A DNA stretch of 64,000 nucleotides from Thermoplasmata archaeon (GCA_021850545.1 JAJZLU010000035.1:1-64000), one strand, 5' to 3'; positions 1-8,978 are shown, numbered from the stretch's first letter. Translations and numbers: made by a program. Notes: generated from the sequence alone by a model not told the origin.

Positions 1-3000
1 CTCCTGGCTGTAAGAGCTAACACCATTTCCTGATGCCGTGATATTGTAAATCCCAGGGGTAACCCATATCATGGCTGTGCCAGTGCCATTGGTAAGTGTT
101 GTGCCCGCCACATATCCGCCAGGCCCAGATGCCTGCACGTTGACTCCGGATATTGGTTTCCCAGCTACTGATAGGTTTGCGAAGATAGTGTCAAATGGAA
201 TTGCAAGATCATAAACTAGGTTGCCACCATAAGTAACATTTGCATACTGGAAATTGCTGAATGTTTGGCCGCCTGCTGTGATTGAAACCTGATATGATAC
301 TGGAGGGAGGTTGGACATTGAATAGTTTCCGGCTATGATCGGGGCAGTGTATGAAAGGTTGTACTGGCTGTTAGTGTATGTAACAGTGCCGCTATTAATT
401 TCCTTGACGGAAACCAGTGGTTCAGTAGTGTTTTGTCCGTAAAATCTCTGCTGGAACTGGAATGATGTTGATCCACTAACGGAGGTGCTGCTTATCTGCA
501 GATTTTTTGCTATGTAATAATCTGGAAGAGCAGTGGACTGGTTGTATGAAGTTGGAATCCTGTTTGCCTGGTTTGTTGTAATGTGAACTGTGTTCTGGCC
601 AAGTGTAGTGCTTCCCACAAGGTACTGGTTGTTTGTTGAACCCAAGGAATAGAATAGGGTGTCATTTCCAGGGAGACCTGTAATGTTATAGTAACCCTGG
701 CTGTTTGTATTTACGACACTGTGGGGAATTCCATACTGGTCAAACAATGTAACATGGGCACCCGGAACTGGTTGGCCGCCAGGCATGGTAACCCTTCCAT
801 GTATTATTGCTCCCGGATAGTAGGCGATAATTGGATCTGATATAGCAAGGGATGTTGAAACAGGTGCAGTGAGTTCCACTGTGCCTATGCCGTGTTGCTG
901 GTCATAGTATGCCTGTGATAGGGGAACTGTTGTCCATGCAGACTCATGTGCTGCATAGTCCTTGTACGGGTTAAATGGAATATTTTCGTATATTACCATG
1001 AAGTTGCTCATGTTCCATGCGGGCCTAACCGAGTATTGGGTAGGGCCGAAATCGATTCCCGGGATTCCATTGGACTGCCCCAGAACACTTGGGGGAAGCC
1101 CGACTGTAAATCTGTAGATGGAGGTATTGTAAAACTGTGGCGTGTATTGAATGTTGTATGAAAGTGGGATCAGTCCCTGAGGCAGATTCTGCAATGAGAA
1201 AGTGCCATTGTTAGTTGTGGCGTAGATGTTGTAGTATTCAGTAGGAATAATGCCACCGCCTGATGAACTATACGACGGCGAGTCTGTAAGATAGGCCGGT
1301 GCGTAGAAGATGCCAGTATTTTGCGCAGAAGTGGGCAACAGTGATGCTAGGCTGTTATCAGTGGGCACCTGGATATACTTTATGCTGTAGCCTGTATCAG
1401 ACATTATTGCCTGGTAAAGATTTACCAGTGTTGTAGGTGAATATTTACTTGCAAGCTGCCCTTTTACGAACGCATAGTATACATTTGCAGAGCTGACCTC
1501 CTTGATGTACTGGCCATAAATTGAGGGGTTGGCAAGAACCACGTCCGTGAAAGAACCCGGATTGGCAGAGACTTTGCTTATATTAAGATACTCATTATAT
1601 CCGAGGTACGTTATCAAGCTTGACTTTACGGGTGCACTGAAATTTCCATTGTGGTAATCGCCCTGGATGAGTCTGCTTGTAAACAGGCCTAAGATCTGCG
1701 ATTCGTTTTGTGCAAGCAGAGTCTGGCCTGCCATTTCAACTGCCTGCTGGAAGTCATCTGCTACAGTTGGGTGCTGCCCCTGGTACCTTTCCTGGAAACC
1801 GTAATCCCACCATGAAAGGTAAGCTGGCTTATCCGTTATTGGCAGGTTTGAATCCTGCGTGCTCAACCAGGCAAGAGATTTGCTTAATGGCGTAGATCCA
1901 TTTGAAATTCCTCCGCTCAAGCCACCGATAAAGTTGGTAGTGTTGTTGGTCTTCAAGAAAGCGGGAATAGAATTTGCGATCTGGCTTTCTATCTGTGCCT
2001 GCGCGGAACTGCCAGCGGGGACCGAGGCTGAAACCATTGAAGTTGCAGATGGAACTACTACTAGTAAAGTAACTAATATTACGAATACAGCCTGGAGCCA
2101 ATTTATGTTTCCCTTAATGGCCTTAACAGCTGATCCTGACGCAGATGGTTTCTTTTTCTTTATTTCGTCAAGCCTGGAGATCTTTGCAAAGAGCAATAGT
2201 ACCCCAGCACCAAGAACTGCGTAAGCCGGGGCTGCAGTGATGTTGAATCGGGCTGCAGCAAAACTCATGTAAATTGAAACTACGGAGAAAACCAGGATCA
2301 GAAGAAGTTGATCTGTCTTTTCCTTAAGATACAGATAAGCAGCATACCCTACCCCTACCATCCCTAGCAGAAATTGTGCTATGCCAAAGCCTCCGATGTA
2401 TGGGCCAAGCTGGGGTGCAGCCGCTTCAGCAATTGTTGCATAAACCCTTGTCTTAATGAAATAACCGTCTCCACTCAGTAACCTGTCCAGTAAGGCTGGG
2501 CTGAAGTGTGCCATGCCTTCAAGGCCGGCAATAACCGAAAGTATGAGTATTGGAATAATAAGGATCCAGGGCCTTCTTCCAACAAGACCTATGAGGGCCC
2601 CGAATATGATCATTAGAATGCCTATTTCAAGTTCAGCGTTATACCAACCAGGCAGCTCGTGTACTCCCCAATAATAGTAATAACCCATGGCAAAGCCAAG
2701 GATTAAAAAAATCGCCGTGTAATAAGTTATGTAACCAGTTGGTCTCTTAAGAATAAGGTTTGCAACAAGTTGCACTGCAACATAAATTAGCAGGATTGCC
2801 TCTATGTACGCATAACCCTGCCAGGATAGCAAAAGACCTCCGAGAGAGGCCCCCGCAAGCAACCCATAAATTGTAGGAATCCTGTTTGCATTGAAGTACT
2901 TGATAATTTTGAGGTGATAGGCCCTGAAGTCCCTGAGATTGTCAATGATTCTATTCTTTTCAGAAAGCCGTATTGCCCTAAGGAAGAAATAAACAGCAAA

Positions 3001-3552
3001 GAATGCGAATATGAGTTCTGGTGTATGCATTCTTCCCCCAGAAAGGATACCGGATGAAAGGTTGCTCGGCATCAGCGTGTAAAGGAGTGCGCCCACTCCT
3101 GCTGCGTTCTTGCCAAATATTTCTCTTGTGATGAGATAAACTGGGATAATAAGGAGGGCGCCAAATACGGCATTGAATTCCTCGAATGCATAGAAGGCGG
3201 CCTGGTCTGCGCCGTAAAACGGCGACAGTATCTCAGCTACCAGCGCTATGAACCAGTGGAAGAATGGGTTTCTAGGATTCGTTGTCCCCAATGGGTAATT
3301 CATAGTGGGATCGAATACCAGCTGAGTATGCTGGTTCAAAATGTGCAGTATTGCAACGAAGTTGTAGTAGGGGTCACTTCCTCCTGAAGTAGGAAGAGCA
3401 GCTATCCCCCCGCCATACACAAATGTGGCTGCCCAGTAGAAATAATTCGATAGGAACAGGTAGAACGCTACCAAAATCCCGACGATTATAACTTCTGAGT
3501 GGTTGTATATCCTAGATAGAGCGTTAAATTTAGGCTGAAGCTGTAATTCCAT
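1..3552 (-). CDS. aglB: Archaeal oligosaccharyltransferase AglB (STT3 family), C-terminus beyond window
   Basis: Transfers the lipid-linked glycan to Asn in N-x-S/T sequons on the outer face of the membrane. The minus-strand frame from ATG 3552 stays open to base 1 (1,184 codons) and has no stop, so the gene is cut by the window edge. The N-terminal half is strongly hydrophobic (about a dozen membrane segments) and has an early acidic loop (GSDPYYN). The hallmark WWDYG catalytic motif is at residues 581-585. After it comes a long extracellular part with carboxypeptidase-regulatory-like beta domains (for example around IIHGRVTMPGGQPVPGA) and many Asn/Ser/Thr residues. It is unusually long compared with haloarchaeal AglB, through this C-terminal extension. 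Family call is very firm; the natural end is not visible. Confidence 0.95.
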   Translation of the reverse strand, partial: MELQLQPKFNALSRIYNHSEVIIVGILVAFYLFLSNYFYWAATFVYGGGIAALPTSGGSDPYYNFVAILHILNQHTQLVFDPTMNYPLGTTNPRNPFFHWFIALVAEILSPFYGADQAAFYAFEEFNAVFGALLIIPVYLITREIFGKNAAGVGALLYTLMPSNLSSGILSGGRMHTPELIFAFFAVYFFLRAIRLSEKNRIIDNLRDFRAYHLKIIKYFNANRIPTIYGLLAGASLGGLLLSWQGYAYIEAILLIYVAVQLVANLILKRPTGYITYYTAIFLILGFAMGYYYYWGVHELPGWYNAELEIGILMIIFGALIGLVGRRPWILIIPILILSVIAGLEGMAHFSPALLDRLLSGDGYFIKTRVYATIAEAAAPQLGPYIGGFGIAQFLLGMVGVGYAAYLYLKEKTDQLLLILVFSVVSIYMSFAAARFNITAAPAYAVLGAGVLLLFAKISRLDEIKKKKPSASGSAVKAIKGNINWLQAVFVILVTLLVVVPSATSMVSASVPAGSSAQAQIESQIANSIPAFLKTNNTTNFIGGLSGGISNGSTPLSKSLAWLSTQDSNLPITDKPAYLSWWDYGFQERYQGQHPTVADDFQQAVEMAGQTLLAQNESQILGLFTSRLIQGDYHNGNFSAPVKSSLITYLGYNEYLNISKVSANPGSFTDVVLANPSIYGQYIKEVSSANVYYAFVKGQLASKYSPTTLVNLYQAIMSDTGYSIKYIQVPTDNSLASLLPTSAQNTGIFYAPAYLTDSPSYSSSGGGIIPTEYYNIYATTNNGTFSLQNLPQGLIPLSYNIQYTPQFYNTSIYRFTVGLPPSVLGQSNGIPGIDFGPTQYSVRPAWNMSNFMVIYENIPFNPYKDYAAHESAWTTVPLSQAYYDQQHGIGTVELTAPVSTSLAISDPIIAYYPGAIIHGRVTMPGGQPVPGAHVTLFDQYGIPHSVVNTNSQGYYNITGLPGNDTLFYSLGSTNNQYLVGSTTLGQNTVHITTNQANRIPTSYNQSTALPDYYIAKNLQISSTSVSGSTSFQFQQRFYGQNTTEPLVSVKEINSGTVTYTNSQYNLSYTAPIIAGNYSMSNLPPVSYQVSITAGGQTFSNFQYANVTYGGNLVYDLAIPFDTIFANLSVAGKPISGVNVQASGPGGYVAGTTLTNGTGTAMIWVTPGIYNITASGNGVSSYSQE

Positions 3553-3642
3553 TGGCGTCGTTCCTGAGGTGGTCTAATATAATCTAAATATAAAAAACTA
3601 ATCTGAATGCAGTCTATTCCTATTCTGGTATATACTTAAAAT

Positions 3643-4131
3643 TCACACGATATAGGTCAGGGTTTCATCGTCCATATCGTAGTCGAATAGCTTTGAGTAC
3701 CTGCCCCAGTTGAGCAGGACCCTGAAACTTACCTCTGGATCTTCAGATGGGAAATTGCTTCCAAGAAATTCATCAAGCTCCTCTTTTTCGATCTTTCCCT
3801 CTTCGGCATTCTTTAAGAGCCCGATTATAGATGAGAACGGCTCTATCTTCCCAAGAATCTTCCTGAGAATGAGCTTCCTCTCTGTCAGATCTGATTTAAG
3901 GAAATAGCTCCCCTCCTGAGTAAGGGAAACATCGCCATCGGAAACATTCACGAGGCCAAGGGCCTCAGTATCATTCAATAGATTCAGCAGGGTTGTACGT
4001 TCCTCGTCCAGGGAATCATCAAGGGTTGCAATGTCTACAGGCTTGCCCAGGTCTTCCAGTATCTCAAGCAAACCAACAATATCTCCAATGTTTTCGGTCT
4101 CTAAAAGGTGCATTTCAGATTTGTTCTCCAT
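3643..4131 (-). CDS. Stand-alone AAA-associated C-terminal domain protein (ABC transporter-associated)
   Basis: A protein of 162 residues that matches the domain normally found at the C-terminus of nitrate/sulfonate-type ABC transporter ATPases (AAA_assoc_C family), with its typical ending WGRYSKLFDYDMDDETL. There is no Walker A or other ATPase core, so only the accessory domain is present. The N-terminal half looks like a small winged-helix fold (residues 15-75). It is divergently transcribed from the regulator at 4276 across a 144-bp spacer with candidate TATA boxes on both sides. No ABC transporter genes are nearby. Likely role is regulatory or protein-interaction; this is inference. The family assignment comes from recognising the domain pattern. 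Confidence 0.8.
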   Translation of the reverse strand: MENKSEMHLLETENIGDIVGLLEILEDLGKPVDIATLDDSLDEERTTLLNLLNDTEALGLVNVSDGDVSLTQEGSYFLKSDLTERKLILRKILGKIEPFSSIIGLLKNAEEGKIEKEELDEFLGSNFPSEDPEVSFRVLLNWGRYSKLFDYDMDDETLTYIV

Positions 4132-4209
4132 ATTTTTGTTAGCTTATAGTTTTTATGCTTCGTTCATAAGCAGATGTTTCGTTTTCTTGCATTTAATTTA
4201 AAACCTTAC

Positions 4210-4229
4210 ATCGTAGCTAATCGTAGCTG
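4210..4229. promoter_or_regulatory. Tandem 10-bp repeat between divergent promoters
   Basis: ATCGTAGCTA (4210-4219) is followed directly by ATCGTAGCTG (4220-4229). The two copies differ at the last base and are one helical turn apart. They lie between the candidate TATA region of the leftward gene (near 4150-4162) and that of the rightward gene (CTTAAT, near 4244-4249). The placement suits a shared operator, perhaps for the HTH protein at 4276; that link is inferred. Confidence 0.45.
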
Positions 4230-4275
4230 CCGTTATGGCATATACTTAATTCCAATATGAGTTTCACTTATTACG

Positions 4276-5310
4276 GTGTCTGGAAAATCGTCAAGAATTA
4301 GGGATAAAATAGTGGACCTCGCCCAGAAAAAAGGGAGAGATGGGATTTACCAAAAAGATTTGCAGATATCCCTTGGCATTTCGAAATCATATTGTTCTGA
4401 ACAATTGGCCTTTTTATCTGCTAAAGAACATGTTGTAGCAAAACTCAAAGAGGGGGGCCTGGTAAAAATCTACCATATAGAATATTATCCTGACATTATT
4501 GAAGGGGTGATTAGGGTCGGAATGCTACGATCTTCTGAATATATCCCTTCAATTGCCGCGTTTAATGAGGTTTTTTCGGATTCAGGCAGCAAGGTTTTCT
4601 TCAGATTTTATGACGGGACTAGGGAACTTTTCCAGGATTTCAACAGAGGAACACTTGAGTTCATGCTTGCCCCCACTACTGCCACCATAATGTCGGGAAT
4701 TGTTGAAGACAATCTGGTAATAATTTCCGGCTTGGCTTCAGGGGGATCCGGAATTCTGTCTCACCAAACTGGCAGGTCAGCCATCCTCAGTACGGAATTG
4801 TCCTCAATGATTTCACTCGCATCTGAATCCATGGGTCATGAGTTCCCTGTTGAGATAGAAAGCTTTGATAATCCAAGGGAAGCCCTTAACGACTTTATAA
4901 CAGGCAAATGCAGAATGATAGCAATCTGGGAGCCCTATTATTCTCACATACTCCAGCAACCAGGAAATTCCGTGGCAGTGGAATATCGGGATGTCATGGG
5001 TGATTTTCCATGCTGTTGTGCAGCCGTGAGCAAGAGATTCTTTGAGCTTTGGAAGAGACTTATTGGCCGATGGATTGTAGAATACAGAAAAATGGCTGGT
5101 TTGAAAGACTTTACATCCATTAAGTTCAGAAAGGCGATAAGGATAGTATCTGAAGGTACCGGGATACATGAGGCATTAGTGGAAAAGAGTCTGATGAATT
5201 ACGACTTTTCAAGTAATCATATCGGCCTGGAAAAATTGAAGAAAATGAGTATAAACCTTTCAGCGAGGCAAAAGGAAAGGCTCTTCCTGGCGGATACCTT
5301 AGTCGATTAG
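4276..5310 (+). CDS. Winged-helix regulator fused to a type-2 periplasmic-binding-like domain
   Basis: A 344-residue protein. Residues about 1-75 form a winged helix (DKIVDLAQKKGRDGIYQKDL, then a recognition-helix-like SKSYCSEQLAFL). Residues about 80-320 resemble the NMT1/SsuA-type substrate-binding fold (GMLRSSEYIPSIAAFNEVF, later CRMIAIWEPYY). There is no signal peptide, so the binding domain is cytoplasmic and probably senses a small ligand to control DNA binding. The start is GTG 4276; the nearby ATG 4257 is in another frame and soon reaches a stop. The last 12 bases overlap the end of convergent pheT. Its divergent partner is also a transporter-derived domain. The ligand cannot be named. 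Confidence 0.75.
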   Translation: MSGKSSRIRDKIVDLAQKKGRDGIYQKDLQISLGISKSYCSEQLAFLSAKEHVVAKLKEGGLVKIYHIEYYPDIIEGVIRVGMLRSSEYIPSIAAFNEVFSDSGSKVFFRFYDGTRELFQDFNRGTLEFMLAPTTATIMSGIVEDNLVIISGLASGGSGILSHQTGRSAILSTELSSMISLASESMGHEFPVEIESFDNPREALNDFITGKCRMIAIWEPYYSHILQQPGNSVAVEYRDVMGDFPCCCAAVSKRFFELWKRLIGRWIVEYRKMAGLKDFTSIKFRKAIRIVSEGTGIHEALVEKSLMNYDFSSNHIGLEKLKKMSINLSARQKERLFLADTLVD

Positions 5311-6912
5311 CTTTGAAGCATTGGTGACATCTAGTTCTATTACCACCACTGGGTTTTTCAACTCATACTGGTCCAGGGTCTCCGGATGTATTTCTCCAAG
5401 AATGCCTATTTCCTTCCCATCAACAAATATCTTCCCTGTTCTTCCAGGAACAAAATTCTCATGGTCTGTTGGCCTGATTTCATATTTTTCAAGAGTTAAC
5501 CTTGTAGTCAGGGCATCCAGAACCTGCTTCATGTCAGAGAATGTGGATTTTGAGTGAATTTTTGCAGCACAGATATGTGTATACTGTTTCCCATTGGATA
5601 CAATTTCCCCGATCTCGAATATCATCTGGGGAAGAGTTCTTCTCTTGTTTAGCCTGAGGAAGTCCAGAGATCCAAGGTAAAGCCTGTCCCTGACAACGCT
5701 GAAATCCTGGCTCTTAGGATTCCTTATTTGGATACCCCCCGAATATTTGGCATTCTGGTAATGATCCTGCTTGGAAACAACAAACGTCATTATCTCCTGA
5801 TATCCAAGGCCCGTCATGATATTTCTTATATTGCTTGCAATCTGGTTTCCCGATGCCTCTGCTCCGATGACATCCATGGTTGGCATGTGAAGGGATAGGT
5901 TTCCGTATCCGTATCCTTTTGCAACATCTTCAATTATGTCTACTGGACCCATAACATCATTCCTATTTCCAGGGACCATCACCATAAGGCCTTCTTCTTT
6001 AACCTCTGCGCCAAATCCCATCTTTTCAAGCAGAAACTTACACTCCTTTGTGGAGATTTTTTGTCCGAGGATTTGTTCAACTTCTCTCAAGGAAACTGAA
6101 ATTTTCCTGCCATCTGAACTCAGAAAGTCCTCTATATCATTAAGATTAGAACCTGTTATTTCATATTCAAGGTTCTGGAAATAATATGCCAGAAGGAAGA
6201 AGGCCTCTTTGACTGGCTTAATGTCTGTTCCGGTAATATCTATGAAGAAAGTGGCGGTGTCTTCTGTAACGGCCGTGGCGTTTCCATTGACCACGGGAGG
6301 CATGGACAGGACCCTATTGTCTGAATCCTCAATTAAAGGCACCAGGTTGCCTGAAGGGATAAGGTGAGCGTATTCAATTCCCTTGGGGTGCTTATTAAGT
6401 ATCTCTTTCGCTGTGCCGGTTACTGTACCGTCATAAGTGGTGAAGCTTACTTCAGAGGAATTTCTGGCGGAATAAGTTAATGGCAACCTGAGATCTTTGC
6501 CATCGTGTATGCCAATGGAAACCTTGGCACGGTCCCTGCCAATTGACAGGTGGAGCTTTTCCTGGTAATCGATCAATTCCCTGAAATGTTCGCCTATCCT
6601 GCCTCCCCTGCAGTGGAATCCGATCACGTATTTTCTTAGGTTCCTTACACTTTTGTCAATGATGAAATCGCTTTGTCCACCGCCTATATTAAGTGGTTGC
6701 CAGCGCTTTTTTCCGTAAAAAATCTCCATTGCTCGCTTGATCTGGCTGAATGAGAAAAGGTCAGGTCTGTCGGGATTGAATTCAACCCGGAATTCATCTT
6801 CGTCCTTTTCAGTGCTGTAGCCTATAACCTCAGAGTATTTTTCAACTTCCGGAATGAAATTTTCTCCGTATAATTTCCTCAGAGATGGGGTGGCCTCCTT
6901 TATAACAACCAT
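5299..6912 (-). CDS. pheT: Phenylalanine--tRNA ligase beta subunit
   Basis: Beta chain of the heterotetrameric PheRS that charges tRNA-Phe. At 537 residues it is of archaeal/eukaryal length, shorter than most bacterial beta chains. The N-terminal part carries EFNPDRPDLFSF, typical of archaeal PheT. The B3/B4 region follows, then a B5 segment (residues about 270-340), and the catalytic-like core has YQEIMTFVVS and RNPKSQDFSVVRDRL. The protein ends in ELKNPVVVIELDV. The gene is not next to pheS here. Its 3' end overlaps the convergent regulator by 12 bases. Confidence is high. Confidence 0.95.
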   Translation of the reverse strand: MVVIKEATPSLRKLYGENFIPEVEKYSEVIGYSTEKDEDEFRVEFNPDRPDLFSFSQIKRAMEIFYGKKRWQPLNIGGGQSDFIIDKSVRNLRKYVIGFHCRGGRIGEHFRELIDYQEKLHLSIGRDRAKVSIGIHDGKDLRLPLTYSARNSSEVSFTTYDGTVTGTAKEILNKHPKGIEYAHLIPSGNLVPLIEDSDNRVLSMPPVVNGNATAVTEDTATFFIDITGTDIKPVKEAFFLLAYYFQNLEYEITGSNLNDIEDFLSSDGRKISVSLREVEQILGQKISTKECKFLLEKMGFGAEVKEEGLMVMVPGNRNDVMGPVDIIEDVAKGYGYGNLSLHMPTMDVIGAEASGNQIASNIRNIMTGLGYQEIMTFVVSKQDHYQNAKYSGGIQIRNPKSQDFSVVRDRLYLGSLDFLRLNKRRTLPQMIFEIGEIVSNGKQYTHICAAKIHSKSTFSDMKQVLDALTTRLTLEKYEIRPTDHENFVPGRTGKIFVDGKEIGILGEIHPETLDQYELKNPVVVIELDVTNASKLID

Positions 6913-7061
6913 TGATTAGTGTATGGCTAGATGCTTAAAAATATGGATTATTCTCAAGCCAATGGAATTGACCCTTGTATTAACCAGATTAAGCGTGGAT
7001 TACTGCAGCAGAAGCCCTGAGTTAAAGAAAATTGGGCCGAATATAATAAAATAAGGTGAAG

Positions 7062-7400
7062 TTATTTTACATTTTCTTCCTTTGAAATTTCCTTTATCTC
7101 CTTATTGATCTTGTTAAGCGTGTAATCCCTTAGAATAACTCTGATCAGATCGTCTAAAGAAATAGCAGAGCCTTGATCTATTTCAGTCTCAAGCTCTGCA
7201 ATCATCTTCTTTGGAAGGACGAGATCTATCTTGGATGTGGGGCCCTTTCTGTAATTTCGTTCAATGAATTCATCAATGGCCCTCCTGACAATGTCTGATA
7301 CCGTTTCGTACTGGAAGTTCTCCACCAACTCTTCAAGTTGGTTCATGGTCTCTTTTGTCAGCCTGACAGTTATTCTAAATGGTACAGACAGTATTTTCAC
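7062..7400 (-). CDS. Tandem ribbon-helix-helix DNA-binding protein
   Basis: A 112-residue protein made of two RHH-like units. Unit one (residues about 8-50) has the strand FRITVRL and helices ending in VSDIVRRAIDEFIE. Unit two (about 57-97) has the strand SKIDLVL, then LDDLIRVILRDYTL. A double RHH in one chain could bind DNA as an intramolecular pseudo-dimer. The start is GTG 7400, with GAGGG immediately upstream; this spacing is tight, so the message may be leaderless. It stands alone, with no toxin partner beside it. The regulatory target is unknown. Confidence 0.75.
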   Translation of the reverse strand: MKILSVPFRITVRLTKETMNQLEELVENFQYETVSDIVRRAIDEFIERNYRKGPTSKIDLVLPKKMIAELETEIDQGSAISLDDLIRVILRDYTLNKINKEIKEISKEENVK

Positions 7401-7620
7401 CCCTCATTTAATGATGCAGAGTCTCAGTTTTTTGATTCCTTGCATCATACATTCGTCTGACAAATTAATGATTTAATATAAACTTTGCCAATACAAAATA
7501 GGAACAACAAATTTCGTGTTCACCTTTGAGCAGCTATTACATTAGTTTGATTCAAGACCGAGAGGTAAGTTTTGAGAGTGCATAAAAGAATATTAAAATT
7601 AAAGACCATTTATGGTGAAT

Positions 7621-8157
7621 ATGTCAATTAAAATAGGCAAGCACTGTTACATTTCAGAGACTGCAGTGCTCATAGGTGATGTAACTATAGGCGACGATGT
7701 TGCAATCTTCGACCATGCAGTTCTGCGTGGAGATCTCAATAAAATAGTGGTGGGAAATGGTTCAAATATCCAGGACAATGTAACATTCCACACCGAACTC
7801 AACCATGCTGCAATAATTGGTGCAGGAGTATCTGTCGGGCACAATGCAGTGGTGCACGGTTGTGAATTGGGTGATAACATAATCGTGGGAATGGGAGCAA
7901 TTGTCATGAACGGCGCAAAAATCCCATCTGGTTGCATCATAGCAGCTGGCGCAGTTGTGACTGAAGACTTCACCTGCAAGGAGGATTCTCTCATAGCAGG
8001 CCTACCGGGAAAAGTGAAGAGGGAATCCGATCCAGGACTCTTGGAATATGCAAAGAGAAATGCCCAGTCATACCGAGCCCTGAAAGAGAGGCACATTGCG
8101 GGGGATTTTTCCAGGGAAACCGGTAAAACGCTGAAGGTGGAACAGCAACCTACATAA
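7621..8157 (+). CDS. Gamma-class carbonic anhydrase family protein (left-handed beta-helix)
   Basis: Hexapeptide-repeat protein of the gamma carbonic anhydrase/YrdA/CaiE family. Counting from the upstream in-frame ATG 7612, the three metal-ligand histidines are H60, H77 and H82 (TFH, VGH, VVH). R39, D41, Q54 and D55, which form the conserved salt-bridge network of the family, are also present. The C-terminal helix (LLEYAKRNAQSYRALKERH) is typical for trimers. I chose ATG 7621 because TATTAAAA at 7591-7598 lies about 26 bases upstream, which suits a leaderless message; ATG 7612 is possible. It may hydrate CO2 or have a related acyl/ligand role; activity cannot be proved. A paralogue lies at 63443-63970. 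Confidence 0.85.
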   Translation: MSIKIGKHCYISETAVLIGDVTIGDDVAIFDHAVLRGDLNKIVVGNGSNIQDNVTFHTELNHAAIIGAGVSVGHNAVVHGCELGDNIIVGMGAIVMNGAKIPSGCIIAAGAVVTEDFTCKEDSLIAGLPGKVKRESDPGLLEYAKRNAQSYRALKERHIAGDFSRETGKTLKVEQQPT

Positions 8158-8199
8158 ACCCCTGCACATACCCCTACACGATTTTTTACAGACTCACAG

Positions 8200-8263
8200 A
8201 TATCCGCCTCTACAAAAAACGGATATTAGACACACTATGGTTCCACAGGTTGAGGTGTCTAAT
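8200..8263 (+). promoter_or_regulatory. Two overlapping inverted repeats at the archaellin start
   Basis: Inverted repeat 1 is ATATCCG (8200-8206) with CGGATAT (8220-8226). Inverted repeat 2 is ATTAGACAC (8225-8233) with GTGTCTAAT (8255-8263). They share bases 8225-8226, so as RNA hairpins they would compete. The right arm of repeat 2 covers GAGGTG (8252-8257), a possible ribosome-binding site, and the first two bases of the arlB ATG (8262). ATATTAGA at 8223-8230 could alternatively be the box A, in which case these are DNA operator sites. Which applies depends on the transcription start. Confidence 0.4.
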
Positions 8264-8978
8264 GAATAGAACACTAAAAATGGGAGTTAGAAAACTCCAG
8301 AGAGCCTTCAGCCTTAAGGCCAATAGGGCTGAAACCGGGATTGGAACCCTGATTATCTTTATAGCCATGGTTCTAGTCGCAGCAGTAGCAGCAACCGTGC
8401 TTATCCATACAGCCGGAAACCTGCAGCAGAAAGCCACAAGTACGGGGTCATCGACCACCCAACAGGTTGCAACGGGACTTACCGTTTCATCAGTATGGGG
8501 CCTCGATAACAACACCACCGTCGAAGCTGGAAACGTTAGTTTGATTGCCATATACGTTACACCAAACGCTGGCAGCTCAGGAATAAACCTGAATCAGACA
8601 ACAGTGCAGTTGACCTACAATGGTAAGACAGCATCACTGACATATGCCTACAGTCCAAAGGGAACAAACGTGTCATTCCATTCAGTCCTGTCCGGAACAA
8701 ATAATGTCTTCCAAAAGTCATTCTTTGATGCAGCAAACAAATCAAACTTTGCAATTCTTGACATCAAGGACCCACAGAACTCGATGACAAAGAACTATCC
8801 AGTTGTTACATCCGGTGGAGAGGCAGCTATACTCATTAATGTGTCTGCAGTCTTCGGAGTTGGAATATTACAGAACAGCCAGGTCTCTGGTTCCGTGAAC
8901 CCACAGGTAGGCAACCCGGGAGTCATACAGTTCACAGCACCGTATGCTTTCACACAGAAGGTAATGGAGCTCCAGTAA
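8262..8978 (+). CDS. arlB: Archaellin (archaeal flagellin), major filament subunit
   Basis: Type IV pilin-like structural protein of the archaellum filament. The class III signal peptide is clear: a basic leader (residues 1-23), predicted cleavage in NRA/ETGIG before E24, then the hydrophobic spine GIGTLIIFIAMVLVAAVAA. The rest is a beta-rich domain with several N-x-S/T sequons, consistent with AglB-dependent glycosylation. Start ATG 8262 is preferred over the in-frame TTG 8250 because of the GAGGTG just upstream. It heads the archaellum gene run. Only one archaellin gene is present here. The prearchaellin peptidase ArlK was not seen in this window. Confidence 0.95.
   Translation: MNRTLKMGVRKLQRAFSLKANRAETGIGTLIIFIAMVLVAAVAATVLIHTAGNLQQKATSTGSSTTQQVATGLTVSSVWGLDNNTTVEAGNVSLIAIYVTPNAGSSGINLNQTTVQLTYNGKTASLTYAYSPKGTNVSFHSVLSGTNNVFQKSFFDAANKSNFAILDIKDPQNSMTKNYPVVTSGGEAAILINVSAVFGVGILQNSQVSGSVNPQVGNPGVIQFTAPYAFTQKVMELQ

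Noticed and set aside
1859-2224. Plus-strand frame over aglB
   Set aside because: Shadow of aglB, which is open through the whole region and carries the WWDYG motif.
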